Assembly: GCA_963737365.1 (NCBI GenBank)
Contig: CAVTSD010000006.1
Coordinates: 1-64,000, forward strand
Source of the DNA: Roseiarcus sp963737365
GTDB taxonomy: Bacteria > Pseudomonadota > Alphaproteobacteria > Rhizobiales > Beijerinckiaceae
Reading direction: 5' to 3'
Length of the DNA stretch: 64,000 nucleotides
The notes beneath the pieces are model-generated. The model saw only the letters and a list, made by a program, of their open reading frames with translations, was not told where the DNA came from and ran no database searches. Shown in pieces: positions 9,475-20,051 of the stretch; the stretch's first letter is position 1, and each line of letters opens with the position of its first letter. The translations under genes were made by a program, and so were the position numbers.

Positions 9475-10365
9475 TCATTCAGCAGCCAGCCGGCCTGCCT
9501 CGAGGCTGCCTCCCACTTCCAGCGCCAGCGCCTTCGCTGCTACCTTCAGATCCTCTTGCAACCCGGCCCATCCGTCCGTTCGGACAATCCTGCGCTCATC
9601 GAGATACAGCGCCCGGGCGATCTCGATCTGAACCGCATGGACCCCGTCCGCGGGCGCGCCGAAATTCTCGGTGATATAGCCCCCAGCGAATGGCTTGTTG
9701 CGGCGGACCCGATAGCCCGCGCTCTTGAGGCTCAATTCCAGAACATCCACAACCGGGGGCGCCGCGCTCGCGCCATAGCGGTCGCCAAGCACAATATCGA
9801 GCCCACCGACATCGGCAGCGTTCGAGGGCATCGAATGGCAGTCGAGCAGCACCGCCACGCCGAACCATCCGCGCGCGCGTTCGATCAAGGCCCTCAACTG
9901 CGCATGATAGGGGCGGTACAGCGTCTCGATCCGGCGGAGGCCATCGGCGACTGGGATCGGCTTTCGGTAAATCGGCTGCGCGTCGCCAACCACCCTTGGG
10001 ATCGTGCCGAGCCCGACCGCCACTCTTAAGGAGCGGGTGTTCGCAAAGTCAGGGAGGCGGCCGTCGAAAATCTGCGGGTCGAGTTCGTAGGGCTCTCGGT
10101 TCACATCGAGGTACGCCCGAGGAAACAAGGCCCGCAACAGCGGCGCGCCGAGGCCCACGCAAGGCAAAAACAGTTCGTCCACGAAAGCGTCTTCCGACCG
10201 CCGCAGGGTGAGCGGGTCGAGCCGCGAGGCGGCAAGAAAGCGCTCCGGATAGACGGATCCGGAATGAGGCGAACTGAAAACAAGGGGTAACGACAAATGC
10301 GGCGGCTCGATCGTCTCGCACGCACGATCGAAATCCTGGGTGACAGCCCCCTCGTTCTGTTCCAT
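9475..10365 (-). CDS. N-formylglutamate amidohydrolase family protein
   Basis: The ATG at 10365 is preceded by GGAGAGC, a good ribosome site, which favours it over an upstream extension to 10593. The 296-residue product has the family motifs: FSSPHSGSVYP near residue 32, LDCHSMPS and the C-terminal region AVQIEIARALYLDE. The family hydrolyses N-formyl-L-glutamate from histidine breakdown. Here no other hut gene is near, so the physiological substrate is uncertain. In rhizobial relatives this gene lies next to and divergent from cpdR, as here. Confidence 0.85.
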   Translation of the reverse strand: MEQNEGAVTQDFDRACETIEPPHLSLPLVFSSPHSGSVYPERFLAASRLDPLTLRRSEDAFVDELFLPCVGLGAPLLRALFPRAYLDVNREPYELDPQIFDGRLPDFANTRSLRVAVGLGTIPRVVGDAQPIYRKPIPVADGLRRIETLYRPYHAQLRALIERARGWFGVAVLLDCHSMPSNAADVGGLDIVLGDRYGASAAPPVVDVLELSLKSAGYRVRRNKPFAGGYITENFGAPADGVHAVQIEIARALYLDERRIVRTDGWAGLQEDLKVAAKALALEVGGSLEAGRLAAE

Positions 10366-10506
10366 CTGCTCTCCGACCCGCTTGCGCCGAGCGTGCGGCT
10401 CACCTTTAACATAGCCCCCAATCCAGCGGCATGAGAGATTTGTCGGCGGGTTCAATAAATTTTTACTGGGGCGCCGCAAAGTTGGAAGCCTTGCCAGGGG
10501 AACGTA

Positions 10507-10890
10507 ATGCAGACGCCAGTCGAGATTTCCACCAAGATCTTGCTTGCGGAGGACGATAACGACATGCGTCGGTTTCTCGTCAAGGCCCTCCAAAACGCCG
10601 GATACGACGTAACATCCTTCGATAATGGACTTTCCGCCTATAACCGGCTGCGCGAGGAACCGTTTGAGCTCCTGTTGACGGATATCGTCATGCCGGAGAT
10701 GGATGGGATCGAGCTTGCGCGTCGCGCCACCGAACTCGATCCGGAAATGAAGGTTATGTTCATCACCGGATTCGCCGCCGTGGCGCTCAATCCCGCCAAC
10801 GCTGCGCCAAAAGACGCCCGTATTCTCTCAAAGCCGTTCCATCTTAGAGATTTGGTTAACGAAGTGGAGCGGCTGCTCAACGCGGCGTAA
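10507..10890 (+). CDS. cpdR: Single-domain response regulator CpdR
   Basis: A 127-residue receiver domain without output domain. The acidic pocket (AEDDND, residues 14-19), phosphoacceptor Asp59 in LLTDIVMPEMDG, the switch Thr in FITGF and the Lys in LSKPF are all present. CpdR controls ClpXP-dependent degradation of cell-cycle regulators in alphaproteobacteria, with phosphorylation through the CckA-ChpT relay. The start ATG follows AGGGGAA. Length and neighbour (amidohydrolase) match CpdR of related genomes. Confidence 0.85.
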   Translation: MQTPVEISTKILLAEDDNDMRRFLVKALQNAGYDVTSFDNGLSAYNRLREEPFELLLTDIVMPEMDGIELARRATELDPEMKVMFITGFAAVALNPANAAPKDARILSKPFHLRDLVNEVERLLNAA

Positions 10891-11023
10891 AAGACCGGCT
10901 CCACAACCCATGATTGGCGGCGTTTAGACGAGGGGCCGATCGATACCGAACCCTTCTCGGTCAGCTCGCGCTCAACGACTTCCTTCAGTCGCCGAGCGCT
11001 CACTCGTGGCCTAGGTGGCGACA

Positions 11024-11569
11024 TTAAAAGCGATACGGAACCCTGACCGAGCAGGAACCGTAGTTCGGGAAACAATACAGTGGGTAGGCCGCTATCGAAC
11101 CCACGTCGGCTACGCCGCCAGCCACCCTGGTCGCCGCCGTTGCCATGGGATTGCCGTCATATCGGTGTTCCGCGCGGTAGGCAGAATGCCCGGTGTTATA
11201 GGCATAATGGCGATGGGCATAACGGCGGACCATGGGATGATGAGCGGTTCCCGCCGGTCCTGCTTCCGCCCGGCCCGGCGTGGTCGCAGGCTCATTGAGC
11301 GAGGGTGAGGTCGAGCTTGACGCGACCGCCGCGGGGCGATGGACGACTTTAGAGGCGTTCGGCCCGGCCTCGGCCCAGCCCGGCGTGGGAGCGGGTGAAG
11401 CTAGCGAATGCGAAGGCGCCGTCGTCGCTGAGTTTGGCGCCGTAACAGTCGCGCTCGGCGTGGGCGCTGGAGACGATGAATCCGCGCTAGCCGTGGAAAG
11501 CGCGGCTAGCGATGCGAACGCGGCCACGCCAAACGCGACGGCCGAAGTGCGGGGAATGCTGCAGGTCAT
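11024..11569 (-). CDS. Secreted Ala/Pro/Ser-rich protein, unknown function
   Basis: The start has an excellent ribosome site (AAGGAGGTCATC before ATG). Residues 1-29 are a signal peptide ending ALSTASADS. The middle (30-110) is low-complexity Pro/Ala/Ser/Thr and contains a duplicated piece (TPGWAEAGP and TPGRAEAGP). The C-terminal part is rich in His, Tyr and Arg (RRYAHRHYAYNTGHSAY) and holds the only two Cys. No family is recognised. A cell-surface or periplasmic protein is likely. Confidence 0.65.
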   Translation of the reverse strand: MTCSIPRTSAVAFGVAAFASLAALSTASADSSSPAPTPSATVTAPNSATTAPSHSLASPAPTPGWAEAGPNASKVVHRPAAVASSSTSPSLNEPATTPGRAEAGPAGTAHHPMVRRYAHRHYAYNTGHSAYRAEHRYDGNPMATAATRVAGGVADVGSIAAYPLYCFPNYGSCSVRVPYRF

Positions 11570-11724
11570 GATGACCTCCTTCGTTTGATAGGTGGTCTGG
11601 GCCGCAAGCGGCCCTTCCTGCCTTAGGAAACACGCGCTCGTTCAAACAGTTCCCCCGGACATGGAATCAGGCGGATATCGTCGCTGGCTTTGGCCAACGC
11701 GCCCGGAGCGGTTCCGCCAAAGAA

Positions 11725-11748
11725 CCGGGCGGCACAAGGGCCGCCCGG
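11725..11748 (-). terminator. Possible terminator hairpin after the Gly/Tyr-rich gene
   Basis: A 9-bp stem CCGGGCGGC/GCCGCCCGG with a 6-nt loop lies 34 bp after the stop of the minus-strand gene. The following minus-strand bases are only TTCTTT, so termination may be weak. Confidence 0.4.
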
Positions 11749-11781
11749 AGCTAAAGGTGAAGGGAATGGCGTACTAGCGGA

Positions 11782-12378
11782 TTAGCGGAAGTGCCCGCCG
11801 CCGCCCATGTGGCCGCCACCGAAACCGCCAATATGGCCGCCGCTGAAACCGCCGCCACCGAAGTGGCCGCCGCCAAAGCCGCCCATATGACCGAAGTTCC
11901 CGCTGGCGAAATGGGTCCCGCCGCCATGGGCTGCGAAGCCATCGCCATAGCCGTGGCCGAAGCGACCCCCTCCGACGAACCCTGAACCGCCCCACCCATA
12001 GCCATAGCCGCCATAACCGTAGTCCGGATAGCCGTAGCCCCAACCATAGTCGCCACAGGCCCCGCCATACGGTCCGTAAGCGTAATCGCCGCAGTAGGGA
12101 TAGCCGACGGCGGCGCCCCCGATCAGGCCTCCGATCGCTGCGGCCGCGATGGCGGGGCCGGGATTGTAACCATATCCGTAGGCGTAGCGATGTCCGTTTC
12201 GCCAAACGTAATGGCGATGGATCGCATGGCTTCGGGCCACATGGACCCGGTGGGCAACCCGGGAATGGGCAGCGTGCCTAGAATTGTACGTCACGCTCGC
12301 CGCGTCTGCTGCCGAAAGCGGCAACGCCAACGCAAGGGCCACCGCGCCAAATGCAAGGACAGTAGGGCGAAATGTCAT
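11782..12378 (-). CDS. Secreted Gly/His/Tyr-rich protein
   Basis: A 198-residue protein with a clear signal peptide (cleavage near ADAASV, residue 27), a His/Arg-rich stretch, a short hydrophobic glycine-rich segment (AIAAAAIGGLIGGAAVGYP), a Tyr/Gly region (DYGWGYGYPDYGYGGYGYG) and a C-terminal series of GGGHF/GGHIGG/GGHMGG units. Similar low-complexity exported proteins are frequent in methylotrophic and rhizobial bacteria, without known role. The repeated His-Gly units could bind metals; this is inference. Confidence 0.7.
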   Translation of the reverse strand: MTFRPTVLAFGAVALALALPLSAADAASVTYNSRHAAHSRVAHRVHVARSHAIHRHYVWRNGHRYAYGYGYNPGPAIAAAAIGGLIGGAAVGYPYCGDYAYGPYGGACGDYGWGYGYPDYGYGGYGYGWGGSGFVGGGRFGHGYGDGFAAHGGGTHFASGNFGHMGGFGGGHFGGGGFSGGHIGGFGGGHMGGGGHFR

Positions 12379-12752
12379 GATCAGGTCCAGTTCAAACTGT
12401 GCGACGCTTCGCGCCGCAGGAAAGCCACTTGTTCGTAATATGGAGATAGATAGTCATCGTTCGGCCACAAGATCCGACCCGATCACGATCCCGCGCGTTC
12501 ATCATTTCCTCAGTTGACAAGACCAGGAGCGGGCTGGCTGGACAATCAAGCTGAAGTTCACGAAAGATGGGCTTCGCCCCGGATACTCATGGCGGGCGCA
12601 CTGCTAACGATCAGGTATCTTTGCGGCGTTGTCTTCAGACCAAAATCGTGTTCGCTTTTACCTGCAAGATGGTTTTCGCTTCATGCTCCAGCGCAAGCCC
12701 TGAGCCGCGACGGGGTACAGATTCAATTGCAAAAACAAGCGCTCAGAGGCCC
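12379..12752. other. Gene-free region upstream of groESL
   Basis: About 370 bp separate the divergent Gly/Tyr-rich gene from the groE promoter. Only unconvincing short frames are present. The left part should contain the promoter of the minus-strand gene. Confidence 0.5.
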
Positions 12753-12781
12753 TTGACGGCGGCGCATATGGCTCCTATTTG
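12753..12781 (+). promoter_or_regulatory. Probable groESL promoter
   Basis: TTGACG (12753-12758), a 17-bp spacer and TATTTG (12776-12781) form a sigma70-like promoter. The expected start of transcription, around 12788, falls at the edge of the CIRCE operator. Confidence 0.55.
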
Positions 12782-12788
12782 ATCGCCG

Positions 12789-12815
12789 TTAGCACTCCAC
12801 ACGGTTGAGTGCCAA
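12789..12815 (+). promoter_or_regulatory. CIRCE operator (HrcA binding site)
   Basis: TTAGCACTC - 9 nt - GAGTGCCAA matches the CIRCE consensus (TTAGCACTC-N9-GAGTGCTAA) with one change. HrcA binds it to repress groESL until heat shock. It lies 49 bp before the groES start and overlaps the predicted transcription start. Confidence 0.95.
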
Positions 12816-12864
12816 CATTGCGAAATCCGCGCCCCGAGCGGGCAATTTCAAAGAGGAAACATTC

Positions 12865-13182
12865 ATGAAATTCCGTCCCCTGCATGATCGCGTCGTCGTT
12901 CGTCGCATTGAAGGCGAGGAGAAGACGAAGGGCGGCATCATCATTCCGGACACCGCCAAGGAAAAGCCGCAAGAAGGCGAAGTGATCGCTGTCGGCCCCG
13001 GCGCCCGAGACGAAAGCGGCAAGCTCGTTCCCCTCGATCTCAAGGCCGGCGACCGCATCCTGTTCGGCAAGTGGAGCGGCACCGAGGTCAAGATCGACGG
13101 CGAGGAGCTCCTGATCATGAAGGAGTCCGACGTCATGGGCGTGGTTGAGGGCGCTCCCGCCACCTCAAAGAAAGCCGCCTGA
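12865..13182 (+). CDS. groES: Co-chaperonin GroES
   Basis: A complete 105-residue Hsp10. It begins MKFRPLHDRVVVRRIEGEEK, has the mobile loop with GGIIIPDTAKEKPQ and the conserved end SDVMGV, plus a short Ala/Lys-rich tail. The ATG after GAGGAAACATTC is the right start; the frame extends 20 codons upstream but that part is leader. It caps GroEL during protein folding in the cytoplasm. First gene of the CIRCE-controlled operon. Confidence 0.97.
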   Translation: MKFRPLHDRVVVRRIEGEEKTKGGIIIPDTAKEKPQEGEVIAVGPGARDESGKLVPLDLKAGDRILFGKWSGTEVKIDGEELLIMKESDVMGVVEGAPATSKKAA

Positions 13183-13221
13183 AATCAACGTGATCTCTCG
13201 AACTTCTAAGGATTGAAAGCA

Positions 13222-14866
<1,645 letters not shown>

Positions 14867-14893
14867 GTCTCGCTCAACCCCCATCGAAAACGA

Positions 14894-14920
14894 AAGGGCG
14901 GCCGAAAGGTCGCCCTTTTT
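14894..14920 (+). terminator. groESL rho-independent terminator
   Basis: The stem AAGGGCGGCC/GGTCGCCCTT (one G-U pair) with a GAAA tetraloop is followed by a T-run, 28 bp after the groEL stop. Confidence 0.9.
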
Positions 14921-15134
14921 GTTGGGCGCGGTGTGTTTTGGCCTTCAACGACGCCCAGGTGGAAGGCGCCGCAAGTGTGTACGAGGCGCCCAATTTATGG
15001 GCAACCCCGCTCCAGCAGTCGCGCGAGCCAGCTGAAAACCTTTATTTGCCGACCGTTTGACCAACGCCAGCCCGAAAGAACAACTGGCACGGGCGTTGCA
15101 GACCTGACGCCAAGACCGATCGTCAAATCGTGAG

Positions 15135-16142
15135 GTGGTGTTGGAGCCGGCTGACCTCGAACTTGTTCATCTGACCAAGCGTTATGGCGCGACGACCGCG
15201 GTCGATGCGATCGACCTCAAGGTCCCGGCCGGCGCCTATTGCTGCCTGCTCGGCCCCTCAGGCTGCGGCAAGACCTCGACCTTGCGCATGATCGCCGGCC
15301 ACGAGAGCGCAACCGAGGGCGACATTCTCATCGGCGCGACCAACGTGACGGAACTGCCGCCCGCGAAACGCGGCACGGCGATGATGTTTCAGAGCTACGC
15401 GCTTTTTCCGCACCTCACCTGCGTCGACAATGTCGCCTTCTCGCTCAAGATGAAGGGCGTGGACAAAGCGACGAGGCGTGTGAAGGCGATGGAGTTCCTC
15501 GAACTCGTCGCCATGACGCCCTATGCGCAGCGCGTTCCCGCGCAACTCTCGGGCGGGCAGCAGCAACGCGTCGCGCTTGCGCGCGCCCTCGTCACCGACC
15601 CGCAGATCCTTCTGCTGGACGAGCCGCTGTCGGCGCTTGATCCTTTCTTGCGCGTGCGCATGCGGGCCGAGCTTCGCCGCTTCCAGCGGCAGCTCAACAT
15701 TCCCTTCATCCATGTCACGCACGGCCAGGACGAGGCGCTCGCTCTCGCCGACCTCGTCGTCGTGATGAATAAGGGTAAGATCGAGCAGACGGCGACGCCG
15801 CGCGAGCTATTTGAAAAACCGGCTACCGAATTCATCGCCCGCTTCCTTGGCGGCCACAACGTGATCGAGACCCCGGACGGGCCGGTGGCTGTCCGCGCCG
15901 ACCGCATCACCCTGCGCCGTGGCAACGGCTCGGGCGCCAACGACGCCCGGTTCAGCGCCGCGGTGCGCGCCATCGAATATCAGGGCGCGTCTTACCAGGT
16001 GTCGCTCGATCGGCCGGGCGCTGGAGAGCTTATGGCGGTCGTGAGCGACGAGCAGTTCGCCGACGAGCCGCTCAACATCGGCGACAACGTTTCCGTTCTC
16101 TGGGCCGATAAAGACATTCACGCGCTAGCCCCGGCGTCGTGA
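15135..16142 (+). CDS. Polyamine-type ABC transporter ATP-binding protein
   Basis: ABC ATPase of the spermidine/putrescine (PotA) type. Walker A GPSGCGKTS (40-48), signature LSGGQQQRVALARAL, Walker B ILLLDEPLSALDP and the switch histidine in HVTHGQ are all present. The C-terminal 90 residues form the TOBE regulatory domain. The start is a GTG in gaggtggtgttgg; neighbouring GTG/TTG codons are alternatives. It is first of a four-gene set encoding a complete importer: ATPase, binding protein, two permeases. Confidence 0.9.
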   Translation: MVLEPADLELVHLTKRYGATTAVDAIDLKVPAGAYCCLLGPSGCGKTSTLRMIAGHESATEGDILIGATNVTELPPAKRGTAMMFQSYALFPHLTCVDNVAFSLKMKGVDKATRRVKAMEFLELVAMTPYAQRVPAQLSGGQQQRVALARALVTDPQILLLDEPLSALDPFLRVRMRAELRRFQRQLNIPFIHVTHGQDEALALADLVVVMNKGKIEQTATPRELFEKPATEFIARFLGGHNVIETPDGPVAVRADRITLRRGNGSGANDARFSAAVRAIEYQGASYQVSLDRPGAGELMAVVSDEQFADEPLNIGDNVSVLWADKDIHALAPAS

Positions 16143-16172
16143 AGCCAACAGGGAACTGCTGAGGAGAGAGCA

Positions 16173-17466
16173 ATGTCAAAGAAGACAAGCAAGACAAGTG
16201 GCCTATCGCGCCGCGCCCTTTTGAAGAGCGCGGCAGGACTTGCCGGCGCCGCCGCGGGCTCGGGCGCGATCACCGGATTCCCTGCCGTCTGGTCGCAGGA
16301 AGACAAGGTGCTGCGTTATCTGGGCACGGCGGTCAATCAGTCCGACGACATCACCAAGAAGGTGAAGCAGGACACCGGCATCACGATCCAGAATATCGTC
16401 GCCACCACTGACGACGTGACCAAGCGCGTCATCACCCAGCCGAACTCGTTCGACATTCTGGACACCGAGTATTTCAGCCTCAAGAAGCTCGTGCCGTCGG
16501 GCAACATCCTGCCGATGGACGCAAAGAAGATCAAAGAGTTCGACAACATCACGCCCGTCTTCACCAAGGGCCAGTTGCCGAACGGCAAGGTGATCGGCGA
16601 CCAGGGCACAGCGCCGAAGAAGGTGATGTTCGTCGAGGGCCAACACTCGAGTACGTTCTCGAAAACGCCGACAGAATGGGTGACGCTGATTCCGACCGTG
16701 TACAATGCCGACACGCTTGGCATCCGCCCGGATCTCATCAAGCGGCCGATCGAACACTGGGCGGAATTGCTCAACCCCGAGTTCAAGGGCAAGGCGGCGA
16801 TCCTCAACATTCCCTTCGATCGGCATCATGGACGCCGCCATGGTCGTCGAATCTCTCGGCAAGTACAAATATCCCGACAAGGGCAACATGACGAAGCCCG
16901 AGATCGACATGACCATGGGCGTGCTGACCGAGGCCAAGAAGAACGGCCAGTTCCGCGCCTTTTGGAAGGACTTCAACGAGAGCGTCAATCTGATGGCTTC
17001 GGGCGAGACCGTCATCCAGTCGATGTGGTCGCCGGCGGTGACGGCCGTTAGGACCAAGGGCATTGCCTGCACCTTCCAGCCGCTCAAGGAAGGCTATCGC
17101 TCCTGGGCGTCGGGCTTCTGCATGTCGAAGGGCGTGACGCCAAAACAGTCGGACATGATCTACGAGTTCGTGAACTGGTACCTGTCCGGGTGGGCTGGGG
17201 CCTATCTCAACCGCCAGGGCTATTATTCGGCGGTGCTGTCGACCGCCAAGGCGAACATGGAGCCTTACGAGTGGGCCTACTGGATGGAAGGCAAGCCGGC
17301 CGAGAAGGACATCCACGGGCCCGACGGATCGCTCCTCGAAAAGGCCGGCGCAACGCGCGACGGCGGCTCTTATGACGACCGCATGGGCAACGTCGCCTGT
17401 TGGAACGCGGTCATGGACGAGAACGACTACATGGTTCGCAAATGGAACGAGTTCATCGCGTCCTAG
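16173..17466 (+). pseudogene. Polyamine-type ABC substrate-binding protein, apparent +1 frameshift
   Basis: Extracytoplasmic solute-binding protein of the PotD group. The N-terminus has a Tat-like signal (LSRRALLKSAAGLAGAAAGSG). The body fits the family (LRYLGTAVNQSDDITKK ... DILDTEYFSLKKL ... IQSMWSPAVTAVR ... CWNAVMDENDYMVRKWNEF). Near 16815 the sequence cccttcgatc should read ccctcgatc (NIPSIGIMDAA), so one extra T splits it. Without it the protein has 430 residues and is intact. It lies 30 bp after the ATPase gene with a GGAGAGAG ribosome site. The substrate within the polyamine/opine class is not determined. Confidence 0.85.
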
Positions 17467-17523
17467 CGATCGACTTCATCCGTCCCGGCCGTTCGCGGCG
17501 CCTGGACCAATGACGGCCCTTCG

Positions 17524-17551
17524 CTCCTCTCCCGCTCAGGCGGGGGAGGAG
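17524..17551 (+). promoter_or_regulatory. Intercistronic hairpin between binding protein and permeases
   Basis: CTCCTCTCCCGC and GCGGGGGAGGAG form a 12-bp stem with one mismatch and a TCAG loop. There is no T-run, so it is more likely an mRNA-stabilising or attenuating hairpin that favours the binding protein over the permeases. Confidence 0.5.
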
Positions 17552-17578
17552 AGTTCAGGAAAACATCGGCGCTGACGA

Positions 17579-18520
17579 ATGACCGCCACCACCCTCTCTA
17601 CGCCGACCATCAGCAGGACTGCGGATCGCGCCGCCAGGCGAGGCCTGGACCGCGTCGGTATTCCGGGATGGATTCAGGCGATGCCGTTCGGCCTCGTCTT
17701 CGCGTTCTTCTTCATCATCCCCCTCATCCTCGTCGTCATCGTCAGTTTCTGGGACTACAACGACTACGCCATGCTGCCGTCTTTCACGACGCGCAGCTAC
17801 ACCGAGACCTTCGAGGGCTGCTGGACTCAGCTGCCTGATCTCTGCACGATCCTTAGAACGTATGTGTCGACGGCGAAATTCTGCTTTATCGTCTGGCTGA
17901 CCACGCTCCTCATTGGCTTCACGGTCGCCTATTTCCTTGCCTTCCATATCCGCTCGACGACGACGCAGATGGTTCTGTTCCTCGTCTGCACCATTCCGTT
18001 TTGGACCTCGAACGTCATTCGCATGATCTCCTGGATCCCGTTGCTCGGACGCAACGGGCTCGTGAACGACGCGCTCATCCATGCGCATGTCGTGGACAAG
18101 CCCGTTGAATGGCTGCTCTATTCGCCCTTCTCCGTGTCGCTCGCGTTCACCCACCTCTTTACGTTTTTCATGGTCGTGCCGATCTTCAATTCGATGATGC
18201 GCATCGACAAGCGCCTCGTCGAGGCGGCCTACGATTCCGGCGCCTCCGCATGGCAGACTTTGTGGAACCTGATCATTCCTCTGTCGAAGCCCGGCATCGT
18301 GATCGGCTCGATCTTCGTCGTGACGATCGTGATGGGCGATTTCATCACCTTCGACGTGATGGGCGGCGAGCAGATCGCCTCGGCCGGCAAGGTGGTCGAG
18401 ACGCGCCTCAACGCGCTGCAGTTCCCTCCAGCCGCGGCGAACGCGGTGATCCTGCTCGCCGTGACGCTTCTCATCATCACCGCGCTCAATCGCGTCGTCG
18501 ACGTGCAGAAGGAGCTGTGA
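17579..18520 (+). CDS. Polyamine-type ABC transporter permease (PotB-like)
   Basis: A 313-residue inner-membrane permease with about six membrane segments; the first (LVFAFFFIIPLILVVIVSF) follows a 35-residue cytoplasmic N-terminus. The ATPase-contact loop EAAYDSGASAWQTLWNLIIP is the classical EAA motif. It pairs with the next gene to form the membrane channel. It is separated from that gene by three bases, so the two are co-translated. Confidence 0.9.
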   Translation: MTATTLSTPTISRTADRAARRGLDRVGIPGWIQAMPFGLVFAFFFIIPLILVVIVSFWDYNDYAMLPSFTTRSYTETFEGCWTQLPDLCTILRTYVSTAKFCFIVWLTTLLIGFTVAYFLAFHIRSTTTQMVLFLVCTIPFWTSNVIRMISWIPLLGRNGLVNDALIHAHVVDKPVEWLLYSPFSVSLAFTHLFTFFMVVPIFNSMMRIDKRLVEAAYDSGASAWQTLWNLIIPLSKPGIVIGSIFVVTIVMGDFITFDVMGGEQIASAGKVVETRLNALQFPPAAANAVILLAVTLLIITALNRVVDVQKEL

Positions 18521-18523
18521 AAG

Positions 18524-19483
18524 ATGGGTGAAGAGCGCTCTCCCGCTTTCTATTGGCTCGCGGCCTTCTTCGCGCTGTTCGTGCTCTTCCTCTACGGCCC
18601 GATGATCGTCATCTTCATTCTTTCGTTCCAGGGTCCGACCGGGGGACTGACGTTCCCGATGAACGGCGTGTCGCTGCACTGGTTCGAGCGGCTGTGGAAG
18701 GGCGGTGGCATCGTCGACATCCATGACGCGTTCGTGCGCTCGCTCGAACTCGGCTTCGTCGTGATGATCCTCACGGTTCTTCTTTCGCTGAGCGCGGGTC
18801 TTGCTTTTCGCAAACGGTTCCCCGGCGCAAGGCTGCTGTTTTTCGTTGCGGTCGCGAGCCTCATCGTGCCGTCGATCGTGACCTCCCTCGGCATCGCGCT
18901 CGAATTCCGGCTCCTGGATGATTTCCTTAAAAATCACGGACCCGGGTGGATCGCCGATAATCTGAAAACGACCATGGGAGTCTTCACCTCCGGGCTCGGC
19001 GCGCATCTGACCTGGACCCTGCCCTTCGGACTCCTCGTCATGTTCGCGATCTTCAATCGCTTCGACAATCGTTACGAGGAGGCGGCGCGCGACCTCGGCG
19101 CGACGCCGTGGCAGACCCTGCGCTCCGTGATCCTGCCGATCATCCTGCCTTCGGTGATCGGCGTTGGATTCTTCGGCTTCACGCTGTCTTGGGATGAGAT
19201 TGCGCGATCGAGCCAGGCGATGGGCGAGCACAACACGCTGCCGATGGAATTGCAGGCCCTCACCACGACCGTGACCACGCCGGAGATTTATGCGCTTGGC
19301 ACGGCGACCACAGGCGTGTCCTTCGCTGTTATCGCGGTGGCGCTCATCGGTATCATGACCATCCGCGCCCGCCAGGCTCGGCACGGCTCCGACGCCGGGT
19401 CAGGCCTGACGCCGGCCGGGCTCGGCGAATATACCTCTCTCATCTGTTTGAAGACCAACTCCACGCTACCCTTGATCCTTTAG
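18524..19483 (+). CDS. Polyamine-type ABC transporter permease (PotC-like)
   Basis: A 319-residue second permease with a similar six-helix plan. The first membrane segment is FFALFVLFLYGPMIVIFIL, and the EAA loop reads EEAARDLGATPWQTLRSVILP. The last 40 residues after MTIRARQARHG are not conserved-looking and may reflect a slightly displaced stop. It completes the importer. Confidence 0.88.
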   Translation: MGEERSPAFYWLAAFFALFVLFLYGPMIVIFILSFQGPTGGLTFPMNGVSLHWFERLWKGGGIVDIHDAFVRSLELGFVVMILTVLLSLSAGLAFRKRFPGARLLFFVAVASLIVPSIVTSLGIALEFRLLDDFLKNHGPGWIADNLKTTMGVFTSGLGAHLTWTLPFGLLVMFAIFNRFDNRYEEAARDLGATPWQTLRSVILPIILPSVIGVGFFGFTLSWDEIARSSQAMGEHNTLPMELQALTTTVTTPEIYALGTATTGVSFAVIAVALIGIMTIRARQARHGSDAGSGLTPAGLGEYTSLICLKTNSTLPLIL

Positions 19484-19594
19484 GGTTAGCGAATTGGGAG
19501 CGGCGCCTGTAAACTCCGTTCCGCGCCGCGCAGCTGGGGTAGACTCGTGCTGAAACCGCGCGCTTATAAGCGGGTCCTAAACGGGGAGATTTCT

Positions 19595-20032
19595 ATGAAC
19601 ATGGTTTCGCGTCGCAGCCTTATTCTATCGGGCGCCGGTCTTGCGACCGCCGCCTTCGTTGTGCCGGCCGAAGCCGCGACTGGCGCGGTCTCCCTGCATA
19701 TCGCAAGCGCAGGCTTCATCTTCGGCGTGACGGGCGGCAGCGGCACTTTCACCTTCCGGGGACAGCAATATCCGCTCCGAGTCGGCGGCATCAGCGCGGG
19801 CGCCTTGATCGGCGTGTCGGCGACGGATCTGGTCGGCACCGCGTTCAACGTCCATGCTCCAGGCGATATCGCGGGCATCTACTCCGCCGTCGGCGCCGGC
19901 ATGTCGGTGGCGGGCGGCAGAAGCACAGCGCAACTTTCCAACGCCAACGGCGTGAGGCTGCGCCTGCACGGTCGCCAAGTCGGCTTCAGCTTCTCGATCG
20001 ATCTCAGCGGCATGAGCATCTCGCTGGCTTAG
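19595..20032 (+). CDS. Small exported beta-rich protein, unknown function
   Basis: The ATG at 19595 follows GGGGAGA and gives 145 residues. The N-terminus (MVSRRSLILSGAGLATAAF) is a signal peptide ending near AEAATG. The mature part is rich in Gly and alternating hydrophobics, with IFGVTGGSGTFTFRGQQYP, VGGISAGALIGVSATDLVG and a C-terminal RLRLHGRQVGFSFSIDLSG. It resembles the exported DUF1134/EipA-like beta-fold proteins of alphaproteobacteria, but this is an impression only. It precedes the exported phosphatase on the same strand. Confidence 0.65.
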   Translation: MNMVSRRSLILSGAGLATAAFVVPAEAATGAVSLHIASAGFIFGVTGGSGTFTFRGQQYPLRVGGISAGALIGVSATDLVGTAFNVHAPGDIAGIYSAVGAGMSVAGGRSTAQLSNANGVRLRLHGRQVGFSFSIDLSGMSISLA

Positions 20033-20051
20033 GCCAAGCGGTCTCAACTCG

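Noticed and set aside
10891..11023. Possible small minus-strand gene between cpdR and the Pro-rich gene (VSARRLKEVVERELTEK)
   Set aside because: The frame continues into the cpdR antisense strand without a proper stop or ribosome site; too weak to list.
17555..19384. A 609-residue minus-strand frame opposite the two permease genes
   Set aside because: Rich in Arg/Glu/His/Asp with no domains; a typical GC-rich antisense shadow of membrane-protein genes.
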